Positions 13,633 to 28,300 of a stretch of 64,000 bases of DNA are shown here, one piece after another. The DNA is taken from the NCBI GenBank assembly GCA_037903475.1, contig JBAJFG010000019.1:8927001-8991000 (forward strand), in the 5' to 3' direction. The notes below the pieces were generated by a model that saw nothing but the letters and a program-made list of their open reading frames with translations, made no database searches and was not told the origin of the DNA. The position numbers and the translations under genes are program-made. This DNA is from Ancylostoma caninum. Lineage: Eukaryota > Nematoda > Chromadorea > Rhabditida > Ancylostomatidae. Numbering within the stretch: position 1 is the first letter of the stretch; the number at the start of each line of letters is the position of its first letter.

Positions 13633-16254
13633 TAAATTGCTCTTACTGGGGTGGTACTGTTTTCAGTAACTGTTATGTACTTCACAGCTATGTATAACGT
13701 GGTATAGCTTTCTTCACAGGTGGTCCGGTTATTCCTGCGTGGTGGTCCGACTTGTCAATGTCAAAATCAGCTCGATTTATCATCGCTTCTCATGAACAAA
13801 TTGTGGCTCCGGTTGATTTATTCGAGGAAATAAATGCTACCAAAAAACCCTTTACATATTCATTAAGTTGATCCAGGTGAGAAGCTGCTCAACTAGTTGG
13901 GATTGAAATTCAGTAAATGTTGCAAAAAGTATAATACATGGCGCACAAAGATTGACGTGATTGTACAGAAGGTAAATGAGTACAGCTGGGGAGGCCTCAT
14001 TTTATAAAGGCTGCCAGTATATATGTTTGCAGTGTCGTTGGAGCTTACACAATAAAAAAAGCAGTATAAGATCTCTGGCTATTTGACATCTGCGCCTTCA
14101 TGCTGTTCATATGACATGCAGAAATGTGCGAGGCTTCTGTTGCTTTCTTTACTATAATTTTTCCTGTCTTGTTTATGCATTTTACATTAAAGTCGGTCAT
14201 TATCTTCCAGTTGCAGCTCAACTGGTGCTGCCATGCTCTAACGTCTTTTGTTTGTCAACTATTCCTTTACAGGAGCACTAACGTTCTGATTTCACAGACG
14301 AGCGTTGGTTCAACTTGTTTCGTGTAAATGATTTATGATTCGCCTTCTCCAGTCTTTTATCATCCTAACTCATGGACATTCAATTCCATTATGTACTCTT
14401 TGTTGAGATTTAAGCTCGTTTTTTTTTTCTTCAAAGTATCTCGGAAGCTGACATTATACTAAGCTGATATCCGGAGTTCATCCCAATTGCTCCGCTAGGA
14501 CTTGCAGTGTTGGCGGACCACTGCCCTTCTGAACCGAGTTTTCCACCTCCTCACCCACCCTTCTGTTCCACTGAATAGAAGGAGCGTAATCCGTGCTTCT
14601 TTGAACTATCTTCTGGTTATGTCATTTCATGTTTCGCTTGTTTAATGGAAACCGACAACATAAATAAATAAATACTTGGGATGCTCCTAAATGTTACGGA
14701 CACTGCTTGGTTTTGGTATTCAGCCTACTTTTATATTCTCCTCTCTATTTCAGTTACTTTGGTTGTCTGATCTCCAAATGAAACTTTGAAAATCGAACTT
14801 GTGATTACCTAAGTTATTGTATCCCCTGACTCCGCCAACAGTCGCTTTGATCAGAAGCGATGGGAAGCGATGCATCCTGCTAATCGAAATGCATTCTTCC
14901 AACCACTACGACCCACTACTCTACTAGCCACCTACGACAGAGTGAATACTGATATCCTTAACTTAACAGGTATTCTTAACAAATTAAATCTTCCTAGAAC
15001 ATTTGAGTACCCTTCAGAAAAACTTGATTAGTTGACCATATGGAGCAAGCTACGGGCAATGTTGACATTCAGAAGTGGTTGAACTAGTGCTTTCTATCGG
15101 TCAGTGATATTCTGTGAACGGAGCGCTACACATGAGCAGTCACGATTTCGAAGCACTGTTCTAGTTGACGTCATACTCAGTTTCATCTTACTCATTCACG
15201 GCTCACCCTAAGACTACACGCAGTCGTGGCAGAAACAATCACCACCAAATTTTTGTCCCTAACGTTTCTTACGCAGAGCTCGAAGTTCCTAATCTTTGCA
15301 AAAAAAATACAACCAGTCGTGTGAAACCTCGAGTTAACCTAGAATAAAGTTATCAGGAAGAGTTCAATCTTGCACACTGTGAAGCATTTCCCGTGCACGG
15401 AAAGTGGGCATGGCTATAAATAGCAGGCGTCAAAGAGGACGAGAGGTCGTGAGGTGCGGCCAAAACAAATATCATGAGTTTTTTTGCGTATGGAACGTAG
15501 TGGACAGAGCGGCCGTGAACGAAGCTTTTGACGCAAGTTCAGAATTTTTTCTTTCCCGTTTTGTCTTAGAAACGTTTCCTGAAGCTCTGCTCACTCGTTT
15601 GTTTTGCGCGACTTTATCAACAGACCCATTATTCAGCGGTATTAAATGGGTGTGGAGTGCTGCAGTACATGGTACGGTCCTGGTAGAACAGTGCCTCATT
15701 TCAAGGCACTGCTCGACTTGTTAAGACATCGTCATGGCAAAACATGTCTACAATACTCTATGCCCGTTTTCAGTCATCGTAACTCTAACATTCACAATCA
15801 GTATCCTTAAATGGAGGTCGGGATGAACCCTCACATTTGGCTAATGTCTCAGGCAGGTGCATTCCTTCAGGACTAGCCGCTGCTAATGTGTTTTTACTTA
15901 ACGGTAGCCAGATTTGGCGATGGTTTTGGTGACGCACCATGTACGCGAGATTCAATCTGAACTTACCAGGAAAATGGCGCAATTTCGTGAAGTTCACTAT
16001 TTGCAAGGAGATTTCACCGAATTTGGAATCAAACCGTTACTGTAAAATAACTATTTGAGCATTCTGTTCCATGTTTTTCCATATGGTTTTTCTCCCCATT
16101 GATTTCTTTCATGTGAATTCTCATTCATTTTGCTTGTGAGACCATCTTCTGCTAATGCACATTAATGCACAACCACTATCGTTTCTGTAATTTCGGTCAT
16201 GTCCTCATGCTCTCCATGGAACGATAACTTATTTGAATTCCACAAAATTTCAGG
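13633..16254. other. Upstream flank of lst-4
   Basis: No coding exon recognised. It contains the possible TATA box at 15415 and, between it and the acceptor at 16253, a stretch that would be the outron or first intron of the long transcript. Confidence 0.4.
15415..15423 (+). promoter_or_regulatory. Possible TATA box upstream of long lst-4 isoform
   Basis: TATAAATAG stands about 840 bases before the first coding exon, in a locally GC-rich stretch. Nematode promoters often lack a TATA box and the true start is hidden by trans-splicing, so this is only a candidate. Confidence 0.2.
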
Positions 16255-16356
16255 ATGAGCAGCGGCCTGGTGAAGGCCGAATACGACTTTGAGGCTCAGC
16301 CTGGGTCTGGTGAGATGAGCATCACCGCCGGCGAAATACTTACTGTTATACGGAGG
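16255..16356 (+). CDS. lst-4: lst-4 exon 1: first half of SH3 domain
   Basis: Thirty-four codons start at an ATG one base after a TTTCAG acceptor. The peptide carries the SH3 signature AEYDFEAQPGSGEMSITAGE and ends VIRR at a GTGAGA donor in phase 0. An ATG placed directly after an acceptor fits a spliced-leader trans-splice site (known in nematodes, inferred here), which would give a 5' UTR of one base. An upstream non-coding exon cannot be excluded. Translation beyond the donor loses SH3 similarity at once, which supports the boundary. Confidence 0.92.
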
Positions 16357-19300
16357 GTGAGAAATTGGGTGTATATTATTTATTCGTTCATTTATTTATT
16401 CATTTATTTGCTTGTATATTTATTTATTAGACAGCGAGGCGTGCCATTGATCAAAAAATTACCAAGTTCAAAAACAAGAAAATCAATTCAAAGCCTTTGG
16501 AAAAACTCAAATCAACTCACAACTGAGTAGAACATAGGTAGCTTCGATGTTAGTCCTTGGACACCAGAGTCTGGATAATGTGAACCCTTGCAAATAGATA
16601 CGAGAATGCATCTGGCGCTGGGTCATTCTGGGGCGGTCGCAAAGGCAATTCTTTGACCTAAACACGAAATGTTATTGATTTATATTGATTAGGATAAGTG
16701 CGAAGCAAAAAACAAGCACACGTAGAAGCCACTATAGTGTGTCTATGTAGTGGTTTCCAGTAGCATTCCTACATTACTAGTTTTTGGTGCATATTAAAAA
16801 GCGAGTTGGGCAGGAGATAGGAATTTTCTTATTTTACGCCCTACGCCTTTCGCTTATGATCATTTTTGTCCCCTTTTTCACGCTCTCCGTCTTTTTGGAT
16901 TCGAAATTTTGTTTCCTCATCAATGAAGCGAGCTCTTCTGGCTTGAGTGAGTAACGCTTTGCATGATATTATTTTGTCGGCGAAATTTCCCGCCATTTTC
17001 TTTCCGGTCTTGCCAGAATTTTCGAGATTGCTCTTGGACTTTCTATCCAAGACGTATCTAAAGGCCAGCTAATAGTCTACCTATATAAAATTTTCACATT
17101 CCGTCACGATTACGACTGAGAAAATCGTCATTGACTCTAAGCATGTTCGGCTGCTCCCGCTTTGCGAATGCAGGAAACACAGCTACGCGAGCGGTACGGG
17201 AAAGGACATACGCTCTACGAGAAACCCTTCCGATCCCTATTACTACACTGTGAAGATGTGGTCCCGGAAATTTAAATGCATTTTTTTCCGCTTATGAGAA
17301 ATCAGGATCTGATAGATCGATTAAAGTGGTTGGTGGTCGCCCCCTGAAGCCCATTTAAGAGAAACCACGGACTGGTATCCATGAGATCGTAGAGAAACGT
17401 CATCGCTATCACATATAATAGCTGTTCATCTGCATAATCTCGAACTGGTACGGAAATACGACGCATGGATTCATCATGACCGGAGCCCCCACCACCTTTG
17501 GAAGTAGAGAAATGCGTGACCAATCTTCTTCACTATTTTAAGCATTCGTAATACTCAACAACTTGGATATCTGTAGCGAGAAGTAGGTCCCTTACGTAAA
17601 TCATAGGAGAAACTGTGGATGGCTCGGACACTGGTAACCTTGGCTTCCAGTGCAAAAATGAGAACTACCTCCTCAGAAGGAAATGCTCAGAGTTTGGTGG
17701 AATTAAAGTGGAATCATTCAGATACAGCTGCTGCCAACCAGCATCTCTGTTGCTGCCGGAGTTCTGTCGTGCACATATGTGATTCGCTAGTTCTATTGAA
17801 AAAAAACAAACAAATTTGAAAAGGTAGCTCAAAAATGGCGGGAAACTTTTCGGACAACCTGATAGTTTCAAACTTTTGGGAGGTCTTGACTTTTTGGCGA
17901 AGATGCTCATTAAAACTGATCGTTAGCATATTATTAGAGCAATATGAGGTGTTTGTCATAGAAGTAGATGGGATGGCGTATCTAATCGGTATGACTTTCA
18001 TGCGGTATCAAGGCGAACCCTTCACACTTCGAATAATCACGTCCTAGTTCAAGGAACAGTATTCCGATTGGAAGTGGCAATTCCAGGAGAAAAATGTGAC
18101 AGTTGTCCTATAACTTTGGCGGTCCGAACGACGGCTTCCAGTCATTCGATCTTCTTTTCTGAAGTCTAGAAAACGTTTTGTTGCAGATATCTGTAATCTC
18201 CCCCATTATCGACAACGAATTAATGCCAGTTGTCAATTTCAGAACATTGAAGGTGGCTGGATGGAAGGACGAAACTCCAAAGGACAAATCGGTCTGTTCC
18301 CTGAGTCCTACGTTATTCCACATTATGGTGCTCCTCCCAGTGTACCACCGGTACGTCAACTGCTACTTTATTGAGGAACTCCTATGGGACCCAAAGGTCC
18401 AAAAATTTATTGATTTGAACAGTTTGAGGTGTTGTCCCTCTGAACATCTAGAATTCTCAACATGAAGCTGCCACAATGAATGCATCTAGTGAAGTATCTT
18501 TGTTTATATGTGACAGGTTTGGTTTGGCATGTGAGTGGCAGTTGTCCAAGTAAGAGTGACGCGCGGAAGTTTCTGTTCCTATTCAGATGAATCATCTAAA
18601 AAGTGAACAGCAAATGATTTTCCGGAGCTGGTACGGTAAATGTAAATAGAGGCGGGAACATCTGTAGAATGGCATAAATTGTGGAACTTGTGGAAAACTA
18701 TTGACAAGGGTGTGTAATTGACGAGCAATGAGAGAAATTCATATGTTTTCTAATGATCTGTGAGAAAATTATCGTATAAGTCAAAGTGCTGCAGCAATTT
18801 GAGATAAATCAAGCCCTGATTGTTCATTTAGTGTTAACTGTCCACCCATTTCTATCGTTATCTATCCACTCACCTGAAGCTGTGATGGTAACTCGACTAC
18901 GGCAGCTTGCAGTGGCCGTGGGAAATGGGCTGGTGAGGCGTGGGAGGAATGGGTGGGAAGGATCTTCGCCTAATGGTAGAGTCGAACACATCACGAAGGC
19001 ATGATGCACTTGGTGCATCACGCCATTTCCTCCTCGTGATGTGACGTGATACACATGGTGCATCACGAGAAATGTGCCCTTCATGTCTATAGAACGTTTC
19101 CTTGTGGACGAGTGGGGCAACTGGAGAATTATGAGAAAAATGCCCTATGACCACCCGAGGTCGCCATGGTAAACTATGCTTGGCCCGCAATGCACTGATA
19201 AAATTAGTGGTGATATGGGAAGAGACTGCAAAAATAAGACTGTAAAAACCTGTAGAGGGGCGTCGCCTAGTTACTATTTCCGTTGTCTCACACATATGCG

Positions 19301-22300
19301 GGCGAAAAGGCTCAAGAATTAGGTCCTCTAGCAAACTCATCGGTGTAGCGGGAAGGACCTTCTTTTAATTCATTCGTTTACTTAATTTTGTGCATCTAGA
19401 AATGCGCATTTAAAAAATAGCAGTTGATACGAACTAGTTATAAAAATAAACCACGGCAATTTTCATTCACTTCATAGGGCATTTGCTGAAAATTTGCGGC
19501 TCATCATTCTGTCCCCCCCACCTCTTCCAGCTCACCTGTTGTGATAACCATTGAAAGCTTGCTGTGACATCCTTAGAGGATTTTCCACATTCTGTAGACG
19601 TCCTACACAAATTTACATATAACGCAAAGGGTTCCCGAAGATTCAGCCTTTACCATTGCCAACGAAGAGTGTTTCTCGCCAATCCATTGTGCTATATTCT
19701 TCTCATTAAGTCTTCTGTGTAGAATAGCATAACTACAGTGTATGTTGTACTAGAGTCAATGACGGTCAGTTTGCTACGTATGGTAGCGTTGCTGATTTGT
19801 TTGAATGTCTGTTTGCATGTGGGTGATGTAGTATTGTATCCGAAAATTAAGGTCTGTCAAAGGCATTAGATGCTGAACGCTAACCGTAATGAAGTCATCA
19901 ACGGAGCGCAGTGGACCCGGAGTGCCATTTTGAAATAGTATGATCCTATGAAAGCGAATTTATTCGGACCCCGCGTTCCATAGCTGATAGGTAACTTCCT
20001 TCAGATGGATGTACTGTGAAGATTCCAAAATCTAGAGTACCAGGCGTGTCTAAATTAAAAGCTGGAATTGAAGTCACTGGCTAGGTTTGGCTTAGTTACT
20101 GTAGGTTTGGCTTACTTCCAAGACGGTAAAGTGCTCGCATGCCCTTCGAATATCCCATTCTACACCTAGCTTTAGCTCGCATTTATCATCGAGATTACCC
20201 ATGGTAAATGTGTTAATGTACATAAAATACCCTTTATTTGGCACCCATCAAAATGTTCACCCATATGCGTTTGAGATTGCCTTTACCTAGCCGCTACCGG
20301 CAAGGTCCGGTCAAAATCTTACCCACTCAGGTTTTCTGCTTTCTGGAGTCCAAACCATATGTGTAGCACGTATTTCAAGCTTGAGACCTCGGTGTAGGGT
20401 CTATCGCTAGATATGGGATAAAATGCCCGAGCATTATGGTAACCGTGACAAAACGCGCTGCAATCGACAAAGGCAAGACGCGTGCATAGTGAACAACGAC
20501 GGACACTCAGACACATACAGCCTAAAGGACACTGTGAAACCTTCCCCACCCCGTCAGACGGACCACCGGTCCTTCCAATATTAATTTTTTCCTACGACGC
20601 CACAATAGACAGCATGTAGGGCGCGCCGTATAACGTCATTTGAAAGCACAGACGCCACAAACCGCAAACGCTGTGCCGAGATTGGGCGATGGAAAGCGTT
20701 TGTTGTGGGACCTTTTCAGGGATTTTTCTATAGTTTTCTTTGCCTGGACCTTGCCTTTAACAGTGGGTGTGAGGTTACTTACGCCTTTGATTTCGCATTC
20801 GGGTCCTGGGCGGATGTGCATCATTGAAATTACCCAGAGTAAATGTGTCAACCTCCGTGTTAATCATGGGTAAAGTTGATGTAGCTAACACGTTTACCCT
20901 GGGTATTCTATGCGTGCCGGCCTAGAGATACTATAACTTTGATCAAAATGGTATTTGGAAGCGGCGTTGTCTGAGGGATTTCACATCATGTCCCAGGCCC
21001 ATTGTAAACGAATTTTAGGCCTCTATCACTGGAAAGTTTTTTTTTTTTGAAAAAATTTCTTGAGCTAATTCAGTTGAGTTCTGCTGTCAGTTTTACTTCC
21101 GAATTGATCCTCGGAAATTTGTTCTCGGAGGTTTTTTGAACGAGCTCTACTATGAATATTATTTTCACTTGAATTCATCCAAATCGGAGTTCAAGAAATT
21201 CAAAGTCTAGTTCACCAGCCTAAATATCTTGTTTTTTCAAATATTGTTTTTCGAGGTGAAAATAAGTAGCCAACGACCGGAAAATACATGAGGAAGTGAA
21301 TGATGAGTAGATTCTGCGGCTATGTTGTTATTCTAACTGACGAGCGAGTGTTCAATTTGCTGGCCAAACTCAATGGTAGCTCTCGAGGGAACGTGTGGGA
21401 CGGGCGGCCTGAAACAATTCACAAAAACGATTTGCTGCACACAGAATCTCGTCCACAAGCCCACCCATACCACCACGCCCACGACGTCCGATAATCGGAT
21501 TCGGCCGAGAGAGAGAGGGAGATAGAGTTCATCAATTGCCACTACTCGGCTTTGCAGTTGTTGTCTTGGAGTTTCATAGTTGCTATTGTTTTGTTTTTTG
21601 TTCACTTTTTGTGTTTGTTTGGTGATTAACGTGATTTTGCACAATTTTCAAGGGGCTTGTAAATCCTCGGCATCTCTGGCATCATCTGGTTTCCGTGCTC
21701 ACGGTATGCCATGTATGCCGCATCTACATCTTCTACTGATTTCGTATTTTTTTCCTTTTCTGACATGAAACTCTGCGGAGCACTTTTTGGCACTGGAGCA
21801 TGTCTTCTGTCGGAGCTATCTCGACGCGACATTGTGATGCTGTCAACTCTGAGCATTCCTCAGTACGACAACCATGTCGGAATCTTCGCTTTACATTGCT
21901 CATGCGACAAGATTTCCTCGCTGGAGCACATTTATCCGCCAGAACTCATCAGATGTCAAGTTTTTCCGATTGGAGCGCCCTCTGCAGTTAGCTTCCATGC
22001 CACTTGATGCTCACATTCAGACCTCTACGCGTTTTTTCCGGGTATCTATGCTTGTATAGCAGGCGCTCGACCCATCCAAGCGATTGCGCCAGCGAGGTTT
22101 GACGTAATTTATGTGTGGCAATTTGTGTTTTTTCTTTCTTTTGAGCACAAGGAAATTTTCAAGAGCGTCCCACGCTATGGGGATTTGGCAGCGAGCCAAC
22201 AGCTACAGTGCATTGTGGGCTCAGATGGCCACTAAAAAGGACATATAGTGATGGAGAGATTCTGCATGGGTTGCATTTGCTATGGCCATCCCATATGCTC

Positions 22301-25300
22301 GCCCCGTACGACTCACCCCCGCGATGGTTTTCTCCTAAATGTGGAAATCACTCTTTTTATCCGTTTGTATAAGAAAAGTGCTAGCTGTACGAGTTTTCCA
22401 GTAAGCTATTCGTACCAGCTTTCCACGTAAAGTGCTGACGTTCGCATGCAGCACTTCGAATCCAGTGCAATGCCGCCGACTCCCGCGAGATCTTCATTAG
22501 GGGGTTGCAAATTTGCACCGCACTCTTCTAAGCCGTCACCCTATACCACATGTTTTTATGACTCACGAAAGTGGATTAAACTAAACCACGCCCATTTTTC
22601 ACATTCGTTGACACCTAAATTAGTTTCTTCCCGCGAAATAGTGATACGGTGCTTTTCTGAGCTCTTTCTTGACCGTATTCATGAATTTTCGAGAGAGGAT
22701 GCTATGGCTCACATTCATTAAGACTGATGGAGGTTTTCGAGTAGAATTTAGTTTTTTTTTTCTGCCAATCCTATCATTGCCTGTCATCCTCGACTGGAAC
22801 AATTTGTTTCCACTCCCGACTGAAAAACGCAGAAGTGGGAGTGAGCAACAACATTGTCGAGATCGCTCACGAACTCAGTCACTGATCCTTTAGTAACAAT
22901 TTTTTGCTCCTACAGCGGATTCTTCTAGTTCTAGAAAATATAAAATATATCAGGTTGTTGCGAAAATAATTGCCGTTTCGGTGTGTGCTCAACTAAACTT
23001 TTCTTTTCTGTCCAATTTGAGCAACTTCAGCCCAGTTTGGGTAATCATCTTGTAGAGCTTTCTTCCTCTTTCAAGTGCTGCTTGAATGTTCTGGCTAGCT
23101 CCTTCCTGAGGATTTTTACGAAGTCGCGAACAAATGATGAGCGAGTGATTATATCGGGTGATTATATTTGATGACTCCAAACTCGAACACTCTTCGTCGG
23201 AGGTATGCCTTAATCTTGCGTTTGTTTTGGCTTGAGATTGCCTTTCTAATGCACAGTGAGCTAGAGGTTGGCGAAGTTCCTACAATATTAAACTCAAATG
23301 TAACCATGGTCGTGGTCGCGGGATGTCGCTGGACGATCAGGCGTTGAGGACAGCCGTGGAACCTGAACCGAATCGTACCATCTGGATGATGAGAGAATGG
23401 GTGGACGCTCACTATACTACAGTTTAAATGCATTTGATTGTAAGCAACAGGGTGCGAAAAGTGCGGACGTGAACACCCCACGATCTGACCGAAGCCAACA
23501 TCTTAACTGGCGTGACATCTTTTCTAACTCATTTTTTTTTGTCCCAAAACGAATGGTTTTTAGAGCAAACAATTAATATGAATAAAGCTCGGTTTCTGTA
23601 CGATAAAAAGAAATGCGAATGGATATGGGTGGAGACGACCTTCCACTTCTAATTTTTTCCAAACCAGATCTTCTCTCCAGAGAGGTTGTGTCAGGAGTTT
23701 GGTGGTGCTGTAAGGGTATGACTGACTGCACCTCTCTACAACCTAGTCAGACGTTGACAACTATTCTCTGTATTGTAATTCTGAGTTGAGAACCGCAAAC
23801 TTGCTATATATGTGGTCGGCAGGGGTGAACAAGAGCTAGTAGTTTCCCCCTGCTCTAGGGTAGCATGAAGCCACACATTCCAAAAGTCACCCGGCAAAAA
23901 TTGATACAGCAACGCATCGAGGTTCTCACTCTATGCCGTTATTCGACAGACCATTCCCTCACTGTGTGTCATTTTTCCGAGCTCCAGATACAATCCTGCG
24001 ACAGCAGCAGATTGCTGGTCTGGAGCATGCTAAAATCGTCTTTCTAGAGTTTACGAATTTTTGTGATCTCAGTTTTTGTTGTAGAGGTGTGGATTCTTCG
24101 CTGGATTGTCGCGGAGGATCTACCAAATTGAACGGTTGCTAATCTGGTAAAAAAATGAGGTTTGAGCCGAGTTACAACACTTTGAACGGAAGGGCCCATT
24201 TCGGCAATTAATCTCGCAACAACCTAATAATTTTAACTACCATCTCAATGTATTGAACTTACGATTTCGAGACCTGAAAACTTGAAAGGTTTCAGTTTTT
24301 CGAAAACATGGTGAGGGATTTAAAGTTTTTTTAACCTGTGATTTTGGGCTGCGCGACAAGAGATACGCTGCAGAGCTGTGATTGGTCGATTCATGTGCGC
24401 ATCGCGGCTGCAGCCTTTAAAGGCAGGACCAGTGCTGCCTAAACTTGAGTGAGACCAATGAATGCTATCGGGACCCAGAAACTATCAGGAGATGATTACC
24501 GATACCACTTAGTACGTCAAGTTTGAAGGAGCAATCTAGACTTAGAAGCATGCACACGGAGTGGACGCGTCGTGGCGTACGTCGTGACCGCCTCGCAAAA
24601 GTATGTAGCGTTAGAATTTGAAAGGCTTTTGTACCTGGAAATTTTTCTGAAAATTTTGTAATGTTGATTGAAGGTTTTCTTAATCTTTATGGCCAGGAGA
24701 GAGCATGTGTTTTGAAAATGAGCCTCGAAATTGTAGATTTTTCCAGTTAGCAGTCCCGGATTCGTTTTCCAAGTCTCGTCTCGTATGTCATATTTCAACA
24801 TTGCCATGGAGAAGCCATTAAATGAGCCTTCAACGTATCCAACGGCCCTCGTGCTCCTACATATTCTAAACCGGATGTTCTGGAAAAGGTTTTCCAGTGC
24901 CGTTATGTACTCCCTCGAGATCTGCCGCAAATAGACAATTTGTACGCCGACGGATTTTCTGCTCATCGCTGACCAAGACAATTCGTCTCGTTTCCTTTTC
25001 GATTGCCTCATTGCTTCAAATGCGATTTGGTTTCTGTAGGGTTGATATGAGCTAGGACGAAAATGTTGTTGTCTATTCTTAGCTCCACTTCGCGGTAATC
25101 CTTGCTTGCTAGACGCTAAAACGCGATTTCCTGACTGTTCCTTCAAGATTCCTGTCCTTCTCTCTAGGAAAGAGGACGAACTAAGAGCCTATTACAGCTT
25201 TCCAGTATAACTGCAGTAAATTCTGCGCTACCTTGTTGAGCAACTGTAATCTTGATCCGCGTTTCATTCCAAATTAATCTTGAATTAAATCATGGTGTTT

Positions 25301-28300
25301 CCGATCGTGGGAGAGAAGTGGGCGGCGCCATTGTCACGCGATTGGTGGGTTCAAACGCCCAGTCCAGCCTTCCAGTAACACATCATCCATTGATACCATT
25401 CTGATAAGCCAATGACATACTGCATAGCTATCATGTTCTCAGTGATCGGTAAACGGTGGTCAAGGCAAAATGTTTGTATAGGAACACATTGTCCTCGAGA
25501 GTTTTGCCTCTGTTTTAGCGTACATATAACTCTCGTCTTTCCATATCGTAGCAGGATGTTTTTTTTTTCACATACATATGTACTTTAAATCATCCATCTT
25601 CTGTTGCTCATCAGTTCCTTGCTTCCTACTCCTTCTTTCATGGACACATTGCTCAAGCAACCTCATTAACTTGTCTGGTTAATGAGGTTGCTTGAGGGTT
25701 GGTCAAAATGTTGTGTAGGTTTGTGAGCGAGGTTTGAGAGCGAAGCGGTGACGGCTCCGCAGTGTAGTATAGCGTTGACTTAACATCATATGAGGACGGC
25801 TTTAAATATATGCGGAGGGTGCGTTGACACTGAAATTCTGGAGAAACCATTTCAACTAACCAATCGTACGACAGTGGCACCGCCCCGTTTTCCGTCACAA
25901 TACACCATACCCATTAAATCATAGTTGTTCTATATGTTCCATGTAATGAGTGCAGTTGCGGAGCCGGTGGCTTATCAGACTTGTAACTGTGAGATATGGA
26001 ATGCTCATTGCTCTGAAAGTTTTCAACCAGGAGAGGGTGGTCTGGCCGAGCCCTGCCATTGGCTAGTTTGACGAGCTGGCCGATCGTTGAGTTTGGCTGC
26101 GCCAACCCACCCTTCTCTTCTAATGTATCACATCTATATTTGACCGTTATATAGCGATTTCTAGAACTACTTCTAGGACTACTGTGTGGAGCGTGCTATA
26201 GCCAGTGAAGGTACCTTTTGTTTTCATTCTTTTCTTACAAAAAGCAGTAGTGTGCGCCAGGATGCATAAATTTGACTATTTTGAATGTAATTAGATATTT
26301 TCTTGAGCTTTCCGGTCCTCGAAATTTCAGGGCTTAGGGTCAAATCACTCAAAAAGTTGATCTACCTCTGAGGAAAATTCAAAGCGTAAAAACTAACTGA
26401 CCAAAAATCGGTGAGCAGTGTGTTACACACGCCAGGGAACCTACGCAATAAATTTGGAATCCTATACTCACAGTTGTTTTTCTGCTATTCGTCTAAAGTT
26501 TCTAAGAAAACAATATTCTTTGCAGCTTTGCATGTTTGATGGATCAGGTTGCGCTTGTTAAGGAAGCCTGTGCTACGGAATAGCGACACATGTGGGCCGC
26601 GTTTTGAAAAAAAAGACAACTAACATTTCTCGTTTTCCGGAGTGGAAATAAAAAAGCTGGCGTTCCGGACGGGTTTTTTGTGTGCTTCACACGCCAAAAG
26701 TGCACTGCCGCATAAAAAGTGGTTGAAATAGTGAAGAAGTTCTTAGGCCGCACACCAACCAATGCATAGCTCATATTAGAGCTACAATTTCCTTTTTGTA
26801 GACGAAGAACTATTATGTGGTACTTTTGAAGATATTAGAAGAAAGCAGCTACTAACAAACTATATATTAATGGCCTTTGATATAGCCGAAATAATTTGTG
26901 ATTTTTCAACTCTTTTTTCCTAACTTCATAGGGAGCTCTACTTCTTGTTATTCAACTGAGACCGCATACATTTGCTGTATTCTGGGTCGTTGCAAGAGCT
27001 ATCATAAATATAAATAAAATGGTCCATTATATCCACGTTAAATTGGCCGAGTTGCTTGGCCATTTATTTTACTTTGGATAGCTCCTCCTTAGCAGGGGCG
27101 TAGGTGATGTGAGAGGCGGGGGAGAGGAGGTGCAGAAATACGTATGTGGTAGTGCGTCTTTGTGTTTATGCAGCAGCAAGTAGTTCATCGAAAATGTTAG
27201 CTAGGACTGTATTAAGATTTTCGCTGCATATGTGACAGAAGTCCTGGATCCTGGAGGAACCATGCGCTAACATTCCACGAATTGGATGCCTTAAAAGTGT
27301 TAGGTTGTCGGAAAAGTTCCATTATCTTCCTCTTCTCGCCAATATTTTCGCAGTTCTTCAAGAACTTTCTATCCAAAACATACGTAAAGACAAGGCATTA
27401 AACTTTTTTTTTACCAAATTTCCCTCCGCATTCCGTCACAGTTATGGCGAAAAAATCGTCACTGACTAGAAACATGTTGGATTGCTCCTGCTTTAAAAAT
27501 TCATAAAACACGGTAACGAAAGCGGTGCGGCAAAAAATATACGTCATAGATAGGCATAGGCCCCTCCAGTGGCTCTTACCACACTGTAAAGTTTGGTCCC
27601 GCAGGTTTGAAGACCGCGATCTCGGCTTAAGATAGACTAGGATTTGGCCGGCCGGTCGAGTTGGTTGGAGAGCGCCTCCCAGAGCTGTTTGAAGGGAGTC
27701 CGCGGCATGATGACCGTGAGCTAGTGAAGGAACTTCAATACAACCATAGTACAATAGCTGTTCATCTACATCTTTTCAGAGAGGCAAGTGAATACGACTC
27801 ATGTATTCACCCTGATCTGAGCTGCCGTAGCCTCAAGTGCTCAGAGATGTATGCCTAAACTTTTTGACTTTTCAACAGACTATTGGTTCGTTAGTAGTGA
27901 CGAGAAGTGGGCTTCTTGGGTAAATCACATGACAAAGTGTAGGTGGCTTGGTAGCTGGTAAGCTGGGATTCTAGTGTCAAAACGGGAACTCTATGAGGAG
28001 AAGGCAGTGCGCAGTGTTTGGTGGAATTAAAATGGAACCATCCACGCGCAGCTGCTCGCATTGAACCCCCATTGCCACCGCTGGAGTTCCTTTCAATAAT
28101 GATGTGTAACCTACATTGTGTAATTGTTGGCTGTATCGGAAAAGAACAATAAATTTGAAAAGACAGCTCAGAAGTGGCAGAAACTTTCCCGACAACCTAA
28201 TAGTTTTTCGATTCAGCTGTTCAAATATCGCGAAAATGTAGATGAGATGGGCCGGGCATCTGCGTTGGAACATGGGTTCCAAACAAATGTCTCTACATCC

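Noticed and set aside
18897..19340. 147-codon minus-strand open frame
   Set aside because: Lies in an intron, includes short repeated TGGTGCATCACG text, lacks splice signals and recognisable content.
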